Shown in pieces: positions 1 to 6,873 of a DNA stretch of 18,269 bases. Source of the stretch: Paludibacteraceae bacterium (lineage in GTDB: Bacteria; Bacteroidota; Bacteroidia; Bacteroidales; Paludibacteraceae); the NCBI GenBank assembly GCA_016292775.1, contig JAEDFN010000035.1, positions 1 to 18,269 on the forward strand, written 5' to 3'. Position 1 is the stretch's first letter. Each line of letters begins with the position of its first letter. The notes below the pieces were generated by a model that was not told the origin of the DNA, ran no database searches, and saw nothing but the letters and a program-made list of their open reading frames with translations. A program made the translations under genes and the position numbers.

Positions 1-2
1 TG

Positions 3-10
3 CAAAGTTA
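3..10 (-). promoter_or_regulatory. Possible -7 promoter element facing left (off the window)
   Basis: CAAAGTTA on the + strand reads TAACTTTG on the minus strand, a match to the Bacteroidota -7 consensus TAnnTTTG. A clear TTG -33 element is not visible about 20 bp further in (only a T-rich stretch), so this is half a promoter. If real, a divergent gene begins left of the window. Confidence 0.4.
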
Positions 11-322
11 CAAAAAAAATTTTTATCTGAAAACTATTGAAGGAAATGTAGTGCTGTTAATTTGAATTATGTGTTTAGTGTGTTGATATTGAATTATTTG
101 TATATATAATAGACGTTAAAATCAAATATGATATTTATGGCATATATAGAGTTTATCGCTTCAAATAAAGTGATATTTCATGGTATTAAAGTGTTTTTTC
201 ATTGAAAATTTTTCCCTAATGTATGTTTGAATATTTGTAAAAATAATTAATTTGGGATTGTAAAAAATAATGATCTATATTCACAATCGAAGTGCAAAAT
301 AAATTTATAAATATCCCAGTCC
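11..322. other. AT-rich intergenic stretch with no gene seen
   Basis: I see no coding frame of note on either strand, no tRNA-like or rRNA-like sequence, and no long inverted repeat. A weak 6-bp inverted pair (GATTGT at 256-261, ACAATC at 283-288) has too long a loop to be convincing. The composition is that of a divergent intergenic region in an AT-rich genome. Confidence 0.6.
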
Positions 323-353
323 TTGTTTTTATCAACCAACTGTTGTAATTTTG
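323..353 (+). promoter_or_regulatory. Upstream candidate promoter of smpB (P1)
   Basis: TTG at 323-325 and TAATTTTG at 346-353 are separated by 20 bp, matching the Bacteroidota sigma-ABfr -33/-7 layout. It lies about 100 bp before the smpB start and directs transcription rightward, so it would give smpB a longer leader than the nearer promoter. A short RNA from this site cannot be excluded. Confidence 0.55.
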
Positions 354-401
354 CACTTGCTTGTTGAAAGTAGGGGTTTGTATGTTTGTTGAGTGGCATG
401 G

Positions 402-432
402 TTGCTCGTTCGAATATATTTTACTAACTTTG
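402..432 (+). promoter_or_regulatory. Proximal smpB promoter (P2)
   Basis: TTG at 402-404 and TAACTTTG at 425-432 with a 20-bp spacer fit the Bacteroidota promoter consensus. Transcription would start near 438-440 and leave a leader of only about 15 nucleotides before the smpB ATG at 454. No Shine-Dalgarno sequence is present, as usual in this phylum. Confidence 0.75.
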
Positions 433-453
433 CAACTTGTTAGTTAAATCATT

Positions 454-915
454 ATGGCGAAAGGTAATAATACAAAAGAAATTAAAAATAAGCGCGCCTC
501 TTTTGATTATTTTTTGAGCGATAGAATAGAGGCGGGAATAGTGCTCTACGGTACTGAGATTAAATCGATTAGAGATGGTAAAGCCAGCCTCGTTGATACT
601 TATTGCACTTTTGATAACGGCGAATTGTGGGTGAAAAATATGCAAATATCAGCCTATAGATTGGGATATTATTATAACCATGATGTAAAACGCGACCGCA
701 AATTACTCCTTAGCAAGCGTCAATTGAAAAAATACGAAAGGGAAACTAAAGAAACCGGCTATACAATCATTCCCATTCGCCTTTATATAAATGAAAAAGG
801 TCTCGCTAAATTGGAAATTGCTATTGCTAAAGGTAAAAAGGCTTATGATAAAAGAGAAACTTTGAAAGCCAAAGTAGCTAAATCGGATATGGATAGGTTT
901 GTGAAAAATTATTGA
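454..915 (+). CDS. smpB: SsrA-binding protein SmpB
   Basis: SmpB binds tmRNA (SsrA) and delivers it to stalled ribosomes for trans-translation, which tags the incomplete protein and frees the ribosome. The 153-residue length is normal for the family. Family hallmarks are visible: an N-terminal NKRASFDY stretch, the GTEIKSIRDGKASLVDTY segment of the OB-fold barrel, a central RDRKLLLSKRQ region that contacts RNA, and a basic C-terminal tail (KKAYDKRETLKAK onward) that enters the decoding centre. The ATG at 454 gives the expected MAKG-type N-terminus and lies just behind promoter P2. The stop overlaps the earliest possible start of the esterase frame that follows, so the two genes are probably co-transcribed. 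The tmRNA gene itself is not in this window. Confidence 0.97.
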   Translation: MAKGNNTKEIKNKRASFDYFLSDRIEAGIVLYGTEIKSIRDGKASLVDTYCTFDNGELWVKNMQISAYRLGYYYNHDVKRDRKLLLSKRQLKKYERETKETGYTIIPIRLYINEKGLAKLEIAIAKGKKAYDKRETLKAKVAKSDMDRFVKNY

Positions 916-926
916 TAATGTTGTTT

Positions 927-1697
927 ATGAAAAAGATAATCGTTTCTGTTGTTGCTGCTCTATTCGCATTTATGCTCGAAGCTCAATCGGTTGAATATCA
1001 AAAATCTGTTTTTGTAGATGGTAATCATTCTTTGCCTTACAGATATCTTGAGCCGGAAAACTTCTTTAAAACGAAAAAATATCCCGTAGTGATTTTTTTA
1101 CACGGCTCCGGAGAGCGCGGTGTTGATAATGAAAAGCAACTTATTCATGGTGCTCAGCAGTTTTTAAATCCTGTTAATAGAGAGAAATTCCCTTCTTACG
1201 TATTCTTCCCTCAAGCACCTATGGATGGTTTTTGGTCGTTACCCGAAGTGGATTCTATCTGTCAAAGTATGTTTTGTAATTCTACAACTCCTACATGGCA
1301 AATAAATGCTCTCACTGCCTTTATCGATTCGATAACTAATTTGCCTTCTGTGGATAAAAACAGGATTTATATTATGGGTATCTCTATGGGTGCGATGGCG
1401 TTATACGAACTTGCATGGAGAAATCCGTCTACTTTTGCTGCCGCTGTGCCTATTTGCGGCGCCGCGGATACATTAAATATAACACGCGCAAAAAATGTCT
1501 ATTGGCGTATCTATCATGGTGATGCTGATAATCTTGTGCCGGTGCAGATGTCTCGTAATGTCTATAAAAAACTTACCGATTCCGGCGCCGATGTGCAATA
1601 TTTCGAATTTCCGGGATGTACTCACGGCTCTTGGAATCCCGCATTTAATGATAGGGATTTGCTGCCTTGGCTCTTTTCTAAAAAACGTAGAAAATAA
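927..1697 (+). CDS. Secreted alpha/beta-hydrolase esterase (dienelactone hydrolase/PHB depolymerase-like)
   Basis: The protein has 256 residues from the chosen ATG. Residues 1-20 form a signal peptide (MKK, hydrophobic core, cut likely near EAQ/S), so it should be exported to the periplasm or beyond. The fold signature is clear: an HGSGER oxyanion region near residues 59-64, the nucleophile elbow G-I-S-M-G with Ser153, an acidic residue in HGDAD (Asp199 or Asp201), and the catalytic His233 in CTHGSW. This resembles the 'predicted peptidase' and PHB-depolymerase-like esterases common in Bacteroidota, which often remove acyl or feruloyl groups from polysaccharides; the actual substrate cannot be read from the sequence. 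In-frame starts at 912 (TTG) and 918 (ATG) exist. I prefer 927 because it begins a standard signal peptide. It follows smpB directly and probably shares its transcript. Confidence 0.85.
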   Translation: MKKIIVSVVAALFAFMLEAQSVEYQKSVFVDGNHSLPYRYLEPENFFKTKKYPVVIFLHGSGERGVDNEKQLIHGAQQFLNPVNREKFPSYVFFPQAPMDGFWSLPEVDSICQSMFCNSTTPTWQINALTAFIDSITNLPSVDKNRIYIMGISMGAMALYELAWRNPSTFAAAVPICGAADTLNITRAKNVYWRIYHGDADNLVPVQMSRNVYKKLTDSGADVQYFEFPGCTHGSWNPAFNDRDLLPWLFSKKRRK

Positions 1698-1729
1698 TAT
1701 TTAATCCATAATTGTAGTTTTATAATTGT

Positions 1730-1752
1730 ATTTTCAAAATATTATTGAAAAT
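1730..1752 (+). terminator. Weak AT-rich hairpin after the esterase
   Basis: ATTTTCAA (1730-1737) and TTGAAAAT (1745-1752) form a perfect 8-bp inverted repeat with a 7-nt loop. It lies between the esterase stop and the next promoter, where a terminator is expected. It has little G/C and no clean T-run after it, so termination is only a possibility. Confidence 0.3.
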
Positions 1753-1753
1753 G

Positions 1754-1787
1754 TTTGTGTTGGAATAAATATTATTTTGTAACTTTG
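1754..1787 (+). promoter_or_regulatory. Promoter of the polysaccharide-export operon
   Basis: TTTG at 1754-1757 and TAACTTTG at 1780-1787 have a 22-bp spacer, slightly long for the consensus. Transcription would begin near 1793-1795, which makes a TTG start at 1796 for the next gene unlikely and supports the ATG at 1817. Confidence 0.65.
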
Positions 1788-1816
1788 CACAATCATTGTT
1801 TTTATGTGAAGAATAT

Positions 1817-2617
1817 ATGTCAGCGAAAAGTCTGTTATGTTATTTCTTGTTTATTGTTGCGGTTTTCTCTTCTTGTGTAACATCCAAGAAAGTCAACTAC
1901 TTACAGGAGAGAGATAACTTGCCGAGTTATGTCGATTCTGTTGAATTTCAAGATTATCAACTTCAAAAAGGTGATTATCTTAATATCATTGTGTCTACAT
2001 TAGACCAAAAATCAATGAAGCTTTTTAATGGTAGTAGTCAGTCTGTTAATACCAATTTCAATTCCGATGATTCTTATTCACGCCTCTATTTATATATGGT
2101 AGGCGAGGATGGTTGTATAGATTATATATATGTAGGCAAAATTCCCGTTCTTGGTAAAACGCTTAGAGAGGTAAAAAATATTATTGAAGATAAACTTAAA
2201 GATCAATTGGATTCTTACTCTGTAGAGGTGCGCCTTTCTAATCGTACTTTTTCAATTATCGGAGAGTCGGGTGCCGGCAGGTATACCATTCCAAGAGAGA
2301 AATTGACTATCTTCGAAGCTTTGGCTATGAGTGGTGACCTCTCTTTTTATGCAAAAAGAAGTAATATTCAAATTATTCGTCAAACGGAAAATGGCACTGT
2401 CGTTAAGACTTTTGATATCCGTACAAAGTCGATAATTGATTCCGAATTCTATTATATTCAACCTAATGATGTAATATATGTTCCTTTCCAAAATGCAAAA
2501 TACGTAGGGGCATCTAATTTTACTAATGTAATCTCCTTAGTATTCACTACAGTATCATTCGGAATGTTCATCTATTCTATAGTTAATTCAATAATTAAAT
2601 TGTCAAATCCGCAATGA
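1817..2617 (+). CDS. Wza-type polysaccharide export lipoprotein, copy 1
   Basis: This 266-residue protein belongs to the polysaccharide biosynthesis/export family (Wza-like, Poly_export plus SLBB domains), which forms the outer-membrane channel for capsule or exopolysaccharide. An N-terminal lipoprotein signal ends in VFSS-Cys20. YQLQKGDYLNIIVSTLD marks the start of the Poly_export domain. A second beta-grasp region around IIGESGAGRYTIP is followed by LTIFEALAMSGDL and FYYIQPNDVIYV, typical SLBB motifs. A hydrophobic stretch over roughly the last 30 residues (VISLVFTTVSFGMFIYSIV) may be the C-terminal membrane helix. The frame is open back to a TTG at 1796, but that codon lies on the predicted transcription start, so the ATG at 1817 is preferred. 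The stop overlaps the start of copy 2 (ATGATGA). Confidence 0.88.
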   Translation: MSAKSLLCYFLFIVAVFSSCVTSKKVNYLQERDNLPSYVDSVEFQDYQLQKGDYLNIIVSTLDQKSMKLFNGSSQSVNTNFNSDDSYSRLYLYMVGEDGCIDYIYVGKIPVLGKTLREVKNIIEDKLKDQLDSYSVEVRLSNRTFSIIGESGAGRYTIPREKLTIFEALAMSGDLSFYAKRSNIQIIRQTENGTVVKTFDIRTKSIIDSEFYYIQPNDVIYVPFQNAKYVGASNFTNVISLVFTTVSFGMFIYSIVNSIIKLSNPQ

Positions 2618-3372
2618 TGAATAATTACGTTAAGTACATATTTTTATCAATAATATCACTTGTGTTATTATCCGGATGCTATCCTTTGAGAAGGGTGGGG
2701 CTTATTCAAGAAAGAAAAGGTTTGCCCGACTACAAAGAGGGTGAATATGTGGCTTATAAACTTCAGAAAAATGATGAAATCGTAATCCGTGTAATTACGC
2801 AAAACGATGCTACCGCCAGTCTTTTTGATTATGGTAATGCCGGCAATGCAAACTCCCGTTCATCAGTGAGCTATAGGGTGTATGAAGATGGTACTATTGA
2901 TTTACCTTATGTGAAAAAAATCAAAGTTGAAGGGTATACTTTAGAGCAAACAAAGACTATTATCGAGGAAAAATTGAAAGATTTTGCCGATGATATTCAA
3001 GTGAAAGTGGCTCTAAATACCGCAACTTTTTGCGTTATTGGTGATGCAGGTCGCGGTTATTTCCCTATTTATCGCGATCGATTAACTATCTATCAAGCTC
3101 TTGCTTTGTCAGGTGGATTAAACGAATCGGCTGATTTCGCTCATGTGAAAATATTGAGAAAAATTAATGGTGAAACAAAGATAGTGCAGTTTGATATTCG
3201 TACAAAATCAATAATCGATTCGGATTATTATTATATCTATCCAAACGACATCATTTATGTGGATGTGTCTAAACGAAGATTCTGGGCTGTGAATTCATAT
3301 TCCGCCTTTATTGGCCTGATTTCATCTTCGTTAAGTATGCTTATCACCGTATGGAACGTTTTTAATTTTTAA
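2614..3372 (+). CDS. Wza-type polysaccharide export lipoprotein, copy 2
   Basis: This 252-residue protein is a paralogue of the preceding gene. It has a lipoprotein signal (LLSG-Cys22), the Poly_export start (YKLQKNDEIVIRV), an SLBB-like region (VIGDAGRGYFPIYRDRLTIYQALALSGGL) and a hydrophobic C-terminus. The two copies share the string FDIRTKSIIDS followed by an acidic and tyrosine-rich step into PNDIIYV or PNDVIYV, which shows tandem duplication followed by divergence. Translation is coupled: its first ATG overlaps the previous TGA, and a second ATG three bases later is an equally possible start. The product presumably forms a homo- or hetero-oligomeric outer-membrane channel together with copy 1 and works with the tyrosine kinase encoded next. 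Confidence 0.88.
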   Translation: MMNNYVKYIFLSIISLVLLSGCYPLRRVGLIQERKGLPDYKEGEYVAYKLQKNDEIVIRVITQNDATASLFDYGNAGNANSRSSVSYRVYEDGTIDLPYVKKIKVEGYTLEQTKTIIEEKLKDFADDIQVKVALNTATFCVIGDAGRGYFPIYRDRLTIYQALALSGGLNESADFAHVKILRKINGETKIVQFDIRTKSIIDSDYYYIYPNDIIYVDVSKRRFWAVNSYSAFIGLISSSLSMLITVWNVFNF

Positions 3373-3378
3373 TGTGTA

Positions 3379-5772
3379 ATGGAAAATAAAGAAAATCAAG
3401 ATAAATTCAAAGGTTTTGAATTCTCACAACCTCAGATGAGTGTAAATATTTTACAATGGGCTCTGAAGTTTTTGCGCTATTGGTGGCTCTTTGTAGTTAC
3501 ATTGATTGTGGCTTTCGTTATTGCATATTTTTACAACAAAAAATGGCAACCTTCGTACGTTAATGAAGCTAAAATCATGATTGAAAGCGGAAACTATTCT
3601 CAGTCGTTTTCTTTAATGCAGGGATTTAACGGCGGGTCTGACTATCTTCATAGCAACAATCAATTACTTATTTTGGGCTCTTTTGACTTGATTGATAGAA
3701 CTTTGCAAAAATTGCCTTTTACTATAGATTATTATGTAAAAGGTAGATTCCGCACGGAGAGCCTCTATAGCACACCTCCTATTCAGTTGATGTATAACGA
3801 TTTACAGGATGCAGCTTATGGTAGAGAATTCCATTTTATTCCTGTGGATGATGAGAATTTTATTATAGAACTTTCTGACAAAGGAAGTAAACAGCAGTTT
3901 CCGGACTTTAAAATAGAAGGCAGATATGGTAACCAAATAAAAAATGTTTTCTTTACAGGAGTAATTGAGAAATTGTATTTAAATACTACCGGTAGATATT
4001 CCGATTTCTATTTCAGATTTCGAAATAAACGCTCTTTGGAAGATGAGTTCGCTTATCGCTTGAATCTCAGTTTTATAGGAGAAGAGAGTTCTGTAGTATC
4101 TGTTAAATTGATAAGTAATGTGCCTGCACGCGATGCCGATTTTATTAATATGCTTTGTGATGAGTATATTAGGGCGAATTTGGACGAGAAAAACCTTGAG
4201 GCCGTGCGTACTATAGAATTTATTAATAACCAATTACAAGTTATTTCCGACTCTTTGGATGTGTCCGGATCAAAATTGCGCCAATTCCGTAGAGAAAATA
4301 ATATTTTAGACGTTTCTACCGCCACAGCTACAATACTCCAAAAAATGAACGCTTTAGACGAACAAAGAGCGGAAATGGATCTTAAAGAAGCGTATTTTAA
4401 AGAATTGTCGCAATATTTGGAAAGTTCGGTAAATCAAGAAATTATCGTTGCCCCTTCATCAATAGGTATATCCGACCCCGTTTTGCTCGACCTGGTCTCA
4501 AGTTTTAATGAGCTACAACAGCAACGTAGCGATATAGGTGAGAAAAATCCAAACTACGAGAGGTATACAAAACGCATGGAAGAGGTGAAAACTACAATGA
4601 AAGAGGTGTTGGCTAATGTGCGTAAAATACATAAAATGGAGCGTGACGCTTTCAATAAAGAGTATTCAAGACTTCAAAGAGAGTTTCACTCCCTGCCGGA
4701 AAAAGAACTATCTGTAGCTAATTACGAGAGAAACTATAAAATAAACGATTCCTATTATACTTATCTTCTTCAAAAACAATCAGAAGCTCAAATTCGTAAA
4801 GCCTCTAATGTGTCGGATAACAAAATATTACAATATTCTCGATGCTCGCTTTCTCCGGTAAACGGATCGGATAAAACAAAAAGTTACATTCTTGCTTTTG
4901 TTTTCGGACTCGCAATTCCTTCTATAATCATTATAATTTTGGAATTGATGAATAATAAACTATATACCGAAAATGACGTTAAGATGATTACTAGATTGCC
5001 TATCATTGGTCAAATCAGGCACACTGATAATACGGCAAAAGTAGCATCTGTCGACTCACAACGCTCTTTGTTTACCGAAGGATTGCGACTTGTACGAACC
5101 AGGATAGAATTCATTACCAAACGAAAATCCAAAATCTCTTTAATGGTCTCTTCACCTGAGTCCGGCGATGGTAAAACTCATTTCGTAATAAACCTTGCCG
5201 GTGTATATTCGTTAGTCTCTTCAAAAGTTCTTTTGATAGACTTGGACTTACGTAATCCTCAGTTATCCAAACGCCTCGGTCTTGATAAGGTAAATGGATT
5301 GGTGAATGTGCTTATCGGTGATAATAAAGTAGAAGATGTTATTATTCCGGCTTCAGAAGAGGTGCCTTACGATATACTTCCGGTGGGAGTTATCCCTCCA
5401 AACCCGGCAGAGTTGCTAAGGTCTGATGAGATGAAAAATACAATGGATTATCTCAAATCAATTTATGATTATGTAATTGTCGATACATCACCACTCGGTT
5501 TAGTGTCAGATTCTTATGCTATCTCATCCCTCGTCGACGCTAATCTTTTCGTGGTCAGGGTCGGAAAAACCGATAAAACATTCTTCCGTAATTTCATACA
5601 TCAAATGACGAACGAAGTTTTATCTCATTCCTACATCATTATCAATGATATACCAAAACCGAAACATAATAAAAAGTATGGCTACGGATATGGAAAATAT
5701 TCTTATGCATACTCCGGTGATAGTAAATATTACCATTCTCAAAGTGGTAAATATTATGTAGATGATAAATAA
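3379..5772 (+). CDS. Wzc-type chain-length regulator/tyrosine autokinase (BY-kinase)
   Basis: The 797-residue inner-membrane protein joins a Wzz chain-length domain to a cytoplasmic BY-kinase. The first membrane helix lies near residues 34-52. A long periplasmic part includes coiled-coil-like stretches around 290-440. The second helix is at about 503-524. The kinase part shows an atypical Walker A (SSPESGDGKTH, Lys599), Walker A' (VLLIDLDLRNP, 617-627) and Walker B (DYVIVD, 697-702). The C-terminus carries ten tyrosines within residues 767-793, the autophosphorylation cluster of the family. Such proteins control polymer length and assembly by cycling between phosphorylated and unphosphorylated states. 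It lies 6 bp after copy 2 of the export lipoprotein, so all three are one operon. No cognate phosphatase or glycosyltransferase gene is adjacent. Confidence 0.93.
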   Translation: MENKENQDKFKGFEFSQPQMSVNILQWALKFLRYWWLFVVTLIVAFVIAYFYNKKWQPSYVNEAKIMIESGNYSQSFSLMQGFNGGSDYLHSNNQLLILGSFDLIDRTLQKLPFTIDYYVKGRFRTESLYSTPPIQLMYNDLQDAAYGREFHFIPVDDENFIIELSDKGSKQQFPDFKIEGRYGNQIKNVFFTGVIEKLYLNTTGRYSDFYFRFRNKRSLEDEFAYRLNLSFIGEESSVVSVKLISNVPARDADFINMLCDEYIRANLDEKNLEAVRTIEFINNQLQVISDSLDVSGSKLRQFRRENNILDVSTATATILQKMNALDEQRAEMDLKEAYFKELSQYLESSVNQEIIVAPSSIGISDPVLLDLVSSFNELQQQRSDIGEKNPNYERYTKRMEEVKTTMKEVLANVRKIHKMERDAFNKEYSRLQREFHSLPEKELSVANYERNYKINDSYYTYLLQKQSEAQIRKASNVSDNKILQYSRCSLSPVNGSDKTKSYILAFVFGLAIPSIIIIILELMNNKLYTENDVKMITRLPIIGQIRHTDNTAKVASVDSQRSLFTEGLRLVRTRIEFITKRKSKISLMVSSPESGDGKTHFVINLAGVYSLVSSKVLLIDLDLRNPQLSKRLGLDKVNGLVNVLIGDNKVEDVIIPASEEVPYDILPVGVIPPNPAELLRSDEMKNTMDYLKSIYDYVIVDTSPLGLVSDSYAISSLVDANLFVVRVGKTDKTFFRNFIHQMTNEVLSHSYIIINDIPKPKHNKKYGYGYGKYSYAYSGDSKYYHSQSGKYYVDDK

Positions 5773-5903
5773 TTTTTTACTCCCCCGTTAATGTGCTGTT
5801 ATTGATGCTGAATAGTGCTTTAATAGAGAAGTGAAATAGAATATAGAAGCATTTTTCATCGAAATAATCAAATATTTGATGATATGAAATCGGTTATGAG
5901 ATG

Positions 5904-5929
5904 AAAAATGAGATAATTACCTCATTTTT
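5904..5929 (+). terminator. Candidate AT-rich terminator hairpin of the export operon
   Basis: AAAAATGAG and CTCATTTTT form a 9-bp perfect stem with an 8-nt loop, with T's on its 3' arm. This is the type of A-stem/T-stem hairpin that can terminate in either direction. It sits about 130 bp after the kinase stop. The left arm can instead pair with 5850-5860. Confidence 0.4.
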
Positions 5930-5984
5930 GGGTGAAAAATCAAAGAGTTTCGTTTGAAAATACACACGTTAATTCCATCTAACG

Positions 5985-6007
5985 TCCTAAAAGAACGCGG
6001 TTTAGGA
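5985..6007. repeat. 7-bp inverted repeat with GC-rich loop before the rpmB promoter
   Basis: TCCTAAA (5985-5991) and TTTAGGA (6001-6007) are perfect inverse complements around the 9-nt loop AGAACGCGG, one of the few GC-rich spots in this gap. It ends 39 bp before the -33 element of the ribosomal-protein promoter. It could be an operator or an RNA hairpin; the sequence does not decide. Confidence 0.35.
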
Positions 6008-6045
6008 GTATTATTTAAATGAAAACAAAATTATTTCCGAAAAAA

Positions 6046-6077
6046 TTTGTTCATTTGCGGAAATAATCGTACCTTTG
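6046..6077 (+). promoter_or_regulatory. Promoter of the rpmB-rpmG-DUF4295 operon
   Basis: TTTG at 6046-6049 and TACCTTTG at 6070-6077 are separated by 20 bp, an excellent Bacteroidota consensus. Transcription would start near 6083-6085, leaving a leader of about 40 nucleotides before the ATG at 6124. Confidence 0.85.
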
Positions 6078-6123
6078 CGCACTCATTTTGAGGAATAATG
6101 TAAAACAATTAATATATAGTAAA

Positions 6124-6396
6124 ATGTCTAAGATTTGTCAGATTACCGGTAAAAGAGCAATGATCGGCAACAATGTATCTCACTCAAAACGTCGCACAAA
6201 ACGTTCTTTTGACGTGAATTTGTTCCGTAAAAAATTCTACTATGTAGAAGAAAATTGCTGGATTAGTTTAAATATTTCTGCAGCAGGTCTGCGTACTATT
6301 AATAAACTTGGCTTGCACGCTGCCCTTTGCAAAGCTGTTGAAAAAGGCTATTGCACTTGGAATGAATTGAGTGATCAAGCATATTATGGAGAATAA
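6124..6396 (+). CDS. rpmB: 50S ribosomal protein bL28
   Basis: bL28 is a component of the large ribosomal subunit. The 90-residue protein begins MSKICQITGKRAMIGNNVSH, followed by SKRRTKRSFDVNLF and WISLNISAAGLRTINKLG, the familiar bL28 pattern. The frame stays open upstream to a TTG at 6088, but the ATG at 6124 gives the standard N-terminus for the family and leaves a normal leader after the promoter. The C-terminal tail (NELSDQAYYGE) adds little to the core. It is the first gene of a three-gene ribosomal operon, with three bases before rpmG. Confidence 0.96.
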   Translation: MSKICQITGKRAMIGNNVSHSKRRTKRSFDVNLFRKKFYYVEENCWISLNISAAGLRTINKLGLHAALCKAVEKGYCTWNELSDQAYYGE

Positions 6397-6399
6397 GTT

Positions 6400-6588
6400 A
6401 TGGCAAAAAAATCTAAAGAAGCAAGAGTGCAAGTTATCTTAGAGTGCACAGAACACAAAGACAGTGGTATGCCGGGTACATCTCGTTACATTACTACTAA
6501 GAATCGTAAAAATACTACCCAACGTCTTGAGTTGAGAAAGTATAACCCTATCTTAAAAAGAGTTACAGTTCACAAAGAAATTAAATAA
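6400..6588 (+). CDS. rpmG: 50S ribosomal protein bL33 (cysteine-poor form)
   Basis: bL33 sits near the E-site side of the large subunit. The 62-residue protein shows the family pattern VQVILECTEHKDSGMPGTSRY followed by TTKNRKNTTQRLELRKYNP and a VTVHKE end. It has a single cysteine and none of the paired CxxC motifs of zinc-binding bL33, so it is the zinc-independent (C-minus) form usual in Bacteroidota. The gene starts three bases after the rpmB stop and is followed closely by the DUF4295 gene. Confidence 0.96.
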   Translation: MAKKSKEARVQVILECTEHKDSGMPGTSRYITTKNRKNTTQRLELRKYNPILKRVTVHKEIK

Positions 6589-6595
6589 TTGACTT

Positions 6596-6748
6596 ATGGC
6601 AAAGAAAACGGTTGCAACACTGCAAAAAGGTGAAGGTCGTGGCTATTCTAAGGTGATTAAAATGGTTAAATCACCAAAAACTGGTGCCTATGTCTTTCAA
6701 GAAGAAATGATTCTTAACGAAAAAGTTAAGGAGTATTTTGCTAAATAA
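6596..6748 (+). CDS. DUF4295 small basic protein, probably ribosomal protein bL38
   Basis: This 50-residue basic protein begins MAKKTVATLQKGEGRGYSKV, continues IKMVKSPKTGAYVFQEEMIL and ends NEKVKEYFAK. It starts 7 bp after rpmG and ends before a strong terminator, so it is the last gene of the ribosomal operon. DUF4295 proteins are conserved in Bacteroidota at exactly this place. From memory, the cryo-EM structure of the Flavobacterium johnsoniae ribosome revealed a novel large-subunit protein named bL38, and I believe it corresponds to this family; that link is recalled, not seen here. No membrane segment or signal peptide is present. Confidence 0.88.
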   Translation: MAKKTVATLQKGEGRGYSKVIKMVKSPKTGAYVFQEEMILNEKVKEYFAK

Positions 6749-6828
6749 ATATTATTTCCCCCTTTTAGCAAAGTTTATTACGCGTGTATTTTGTCGATTA
6801 TGAGATAAAATATATGTGTGTTATATAT

Positions 6829-6862
6829 AAAAAGGAAATCGAAAAATCGGTTTCCTTTTTTT
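6829..6862 (+). terminator. Rho-independent terminator of the ribosomal operon
   Basis: AAAAAGGAAA (6829-6838) pairs with TTTCCTTTTT (6851-6860). The stem extends inward through U-G, C-G and G-C pairs to a loop of about 6 nt (AAAAAT). A run of T's follows the stem directly. This is the clearest intrinsic terminator in the window, 80 bp after the DUF4295 stop and before the ftsY promoter. Confidence 0.85.
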
Positions 6863-6873
6863 ATTTACTTTCC

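Larger units (their letters stand above)
5773..6045. other. Intergenic region rich in inverted repeats
   Basis: No coding frame is convincing here. The stretch holds several inverted repeats: CATTTTTCATC (5850-5860) with GATGAAAAATG (5900-5910), the perfect palindrome ATCAAATATTTGAT (5867-5880), AAAAATGAG (5904-5912) with CTCATTTTT (5921-5929), and TCCTAAA (5985-5991) with TTTAGGA (6001-6007). Some share an arm and so cannot form together. The end of the kinase operon and the start of the ribosomal-protein operon both lie at its borders, so terminator or leader-control roles are possible. Confidence 0.6.

Noticed and set aside
1..453. Searched for a structured RNA (such as tmRNA or 6S) beside smpB
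   Set aside because: No tRNA-like acceptor, no tag-peptide frame and no long stems were seen; the stretch is plain AT-rich sequence apart from promoters.
1495..1704. Overlapping + strand frame of 69 codons inside the esterase gene
   Set aside because: The esterase frame in this part carries the catalytic Asp and His, and the overlapping frame has no recognisable features.
1796..1816. TTG start for the first Wza lipoprotein
   Set aside because: It coincides with the predicted transcription start and would put seven polar or odd residues before a perfect lipoprotein signal; ATG 1817 is better.
6088..6123. Upstream TTG start for bL28
   Set aside because: It would add 12 residues before the standard MSKICQ N-terminus and lies almost at the predicted transcription start.
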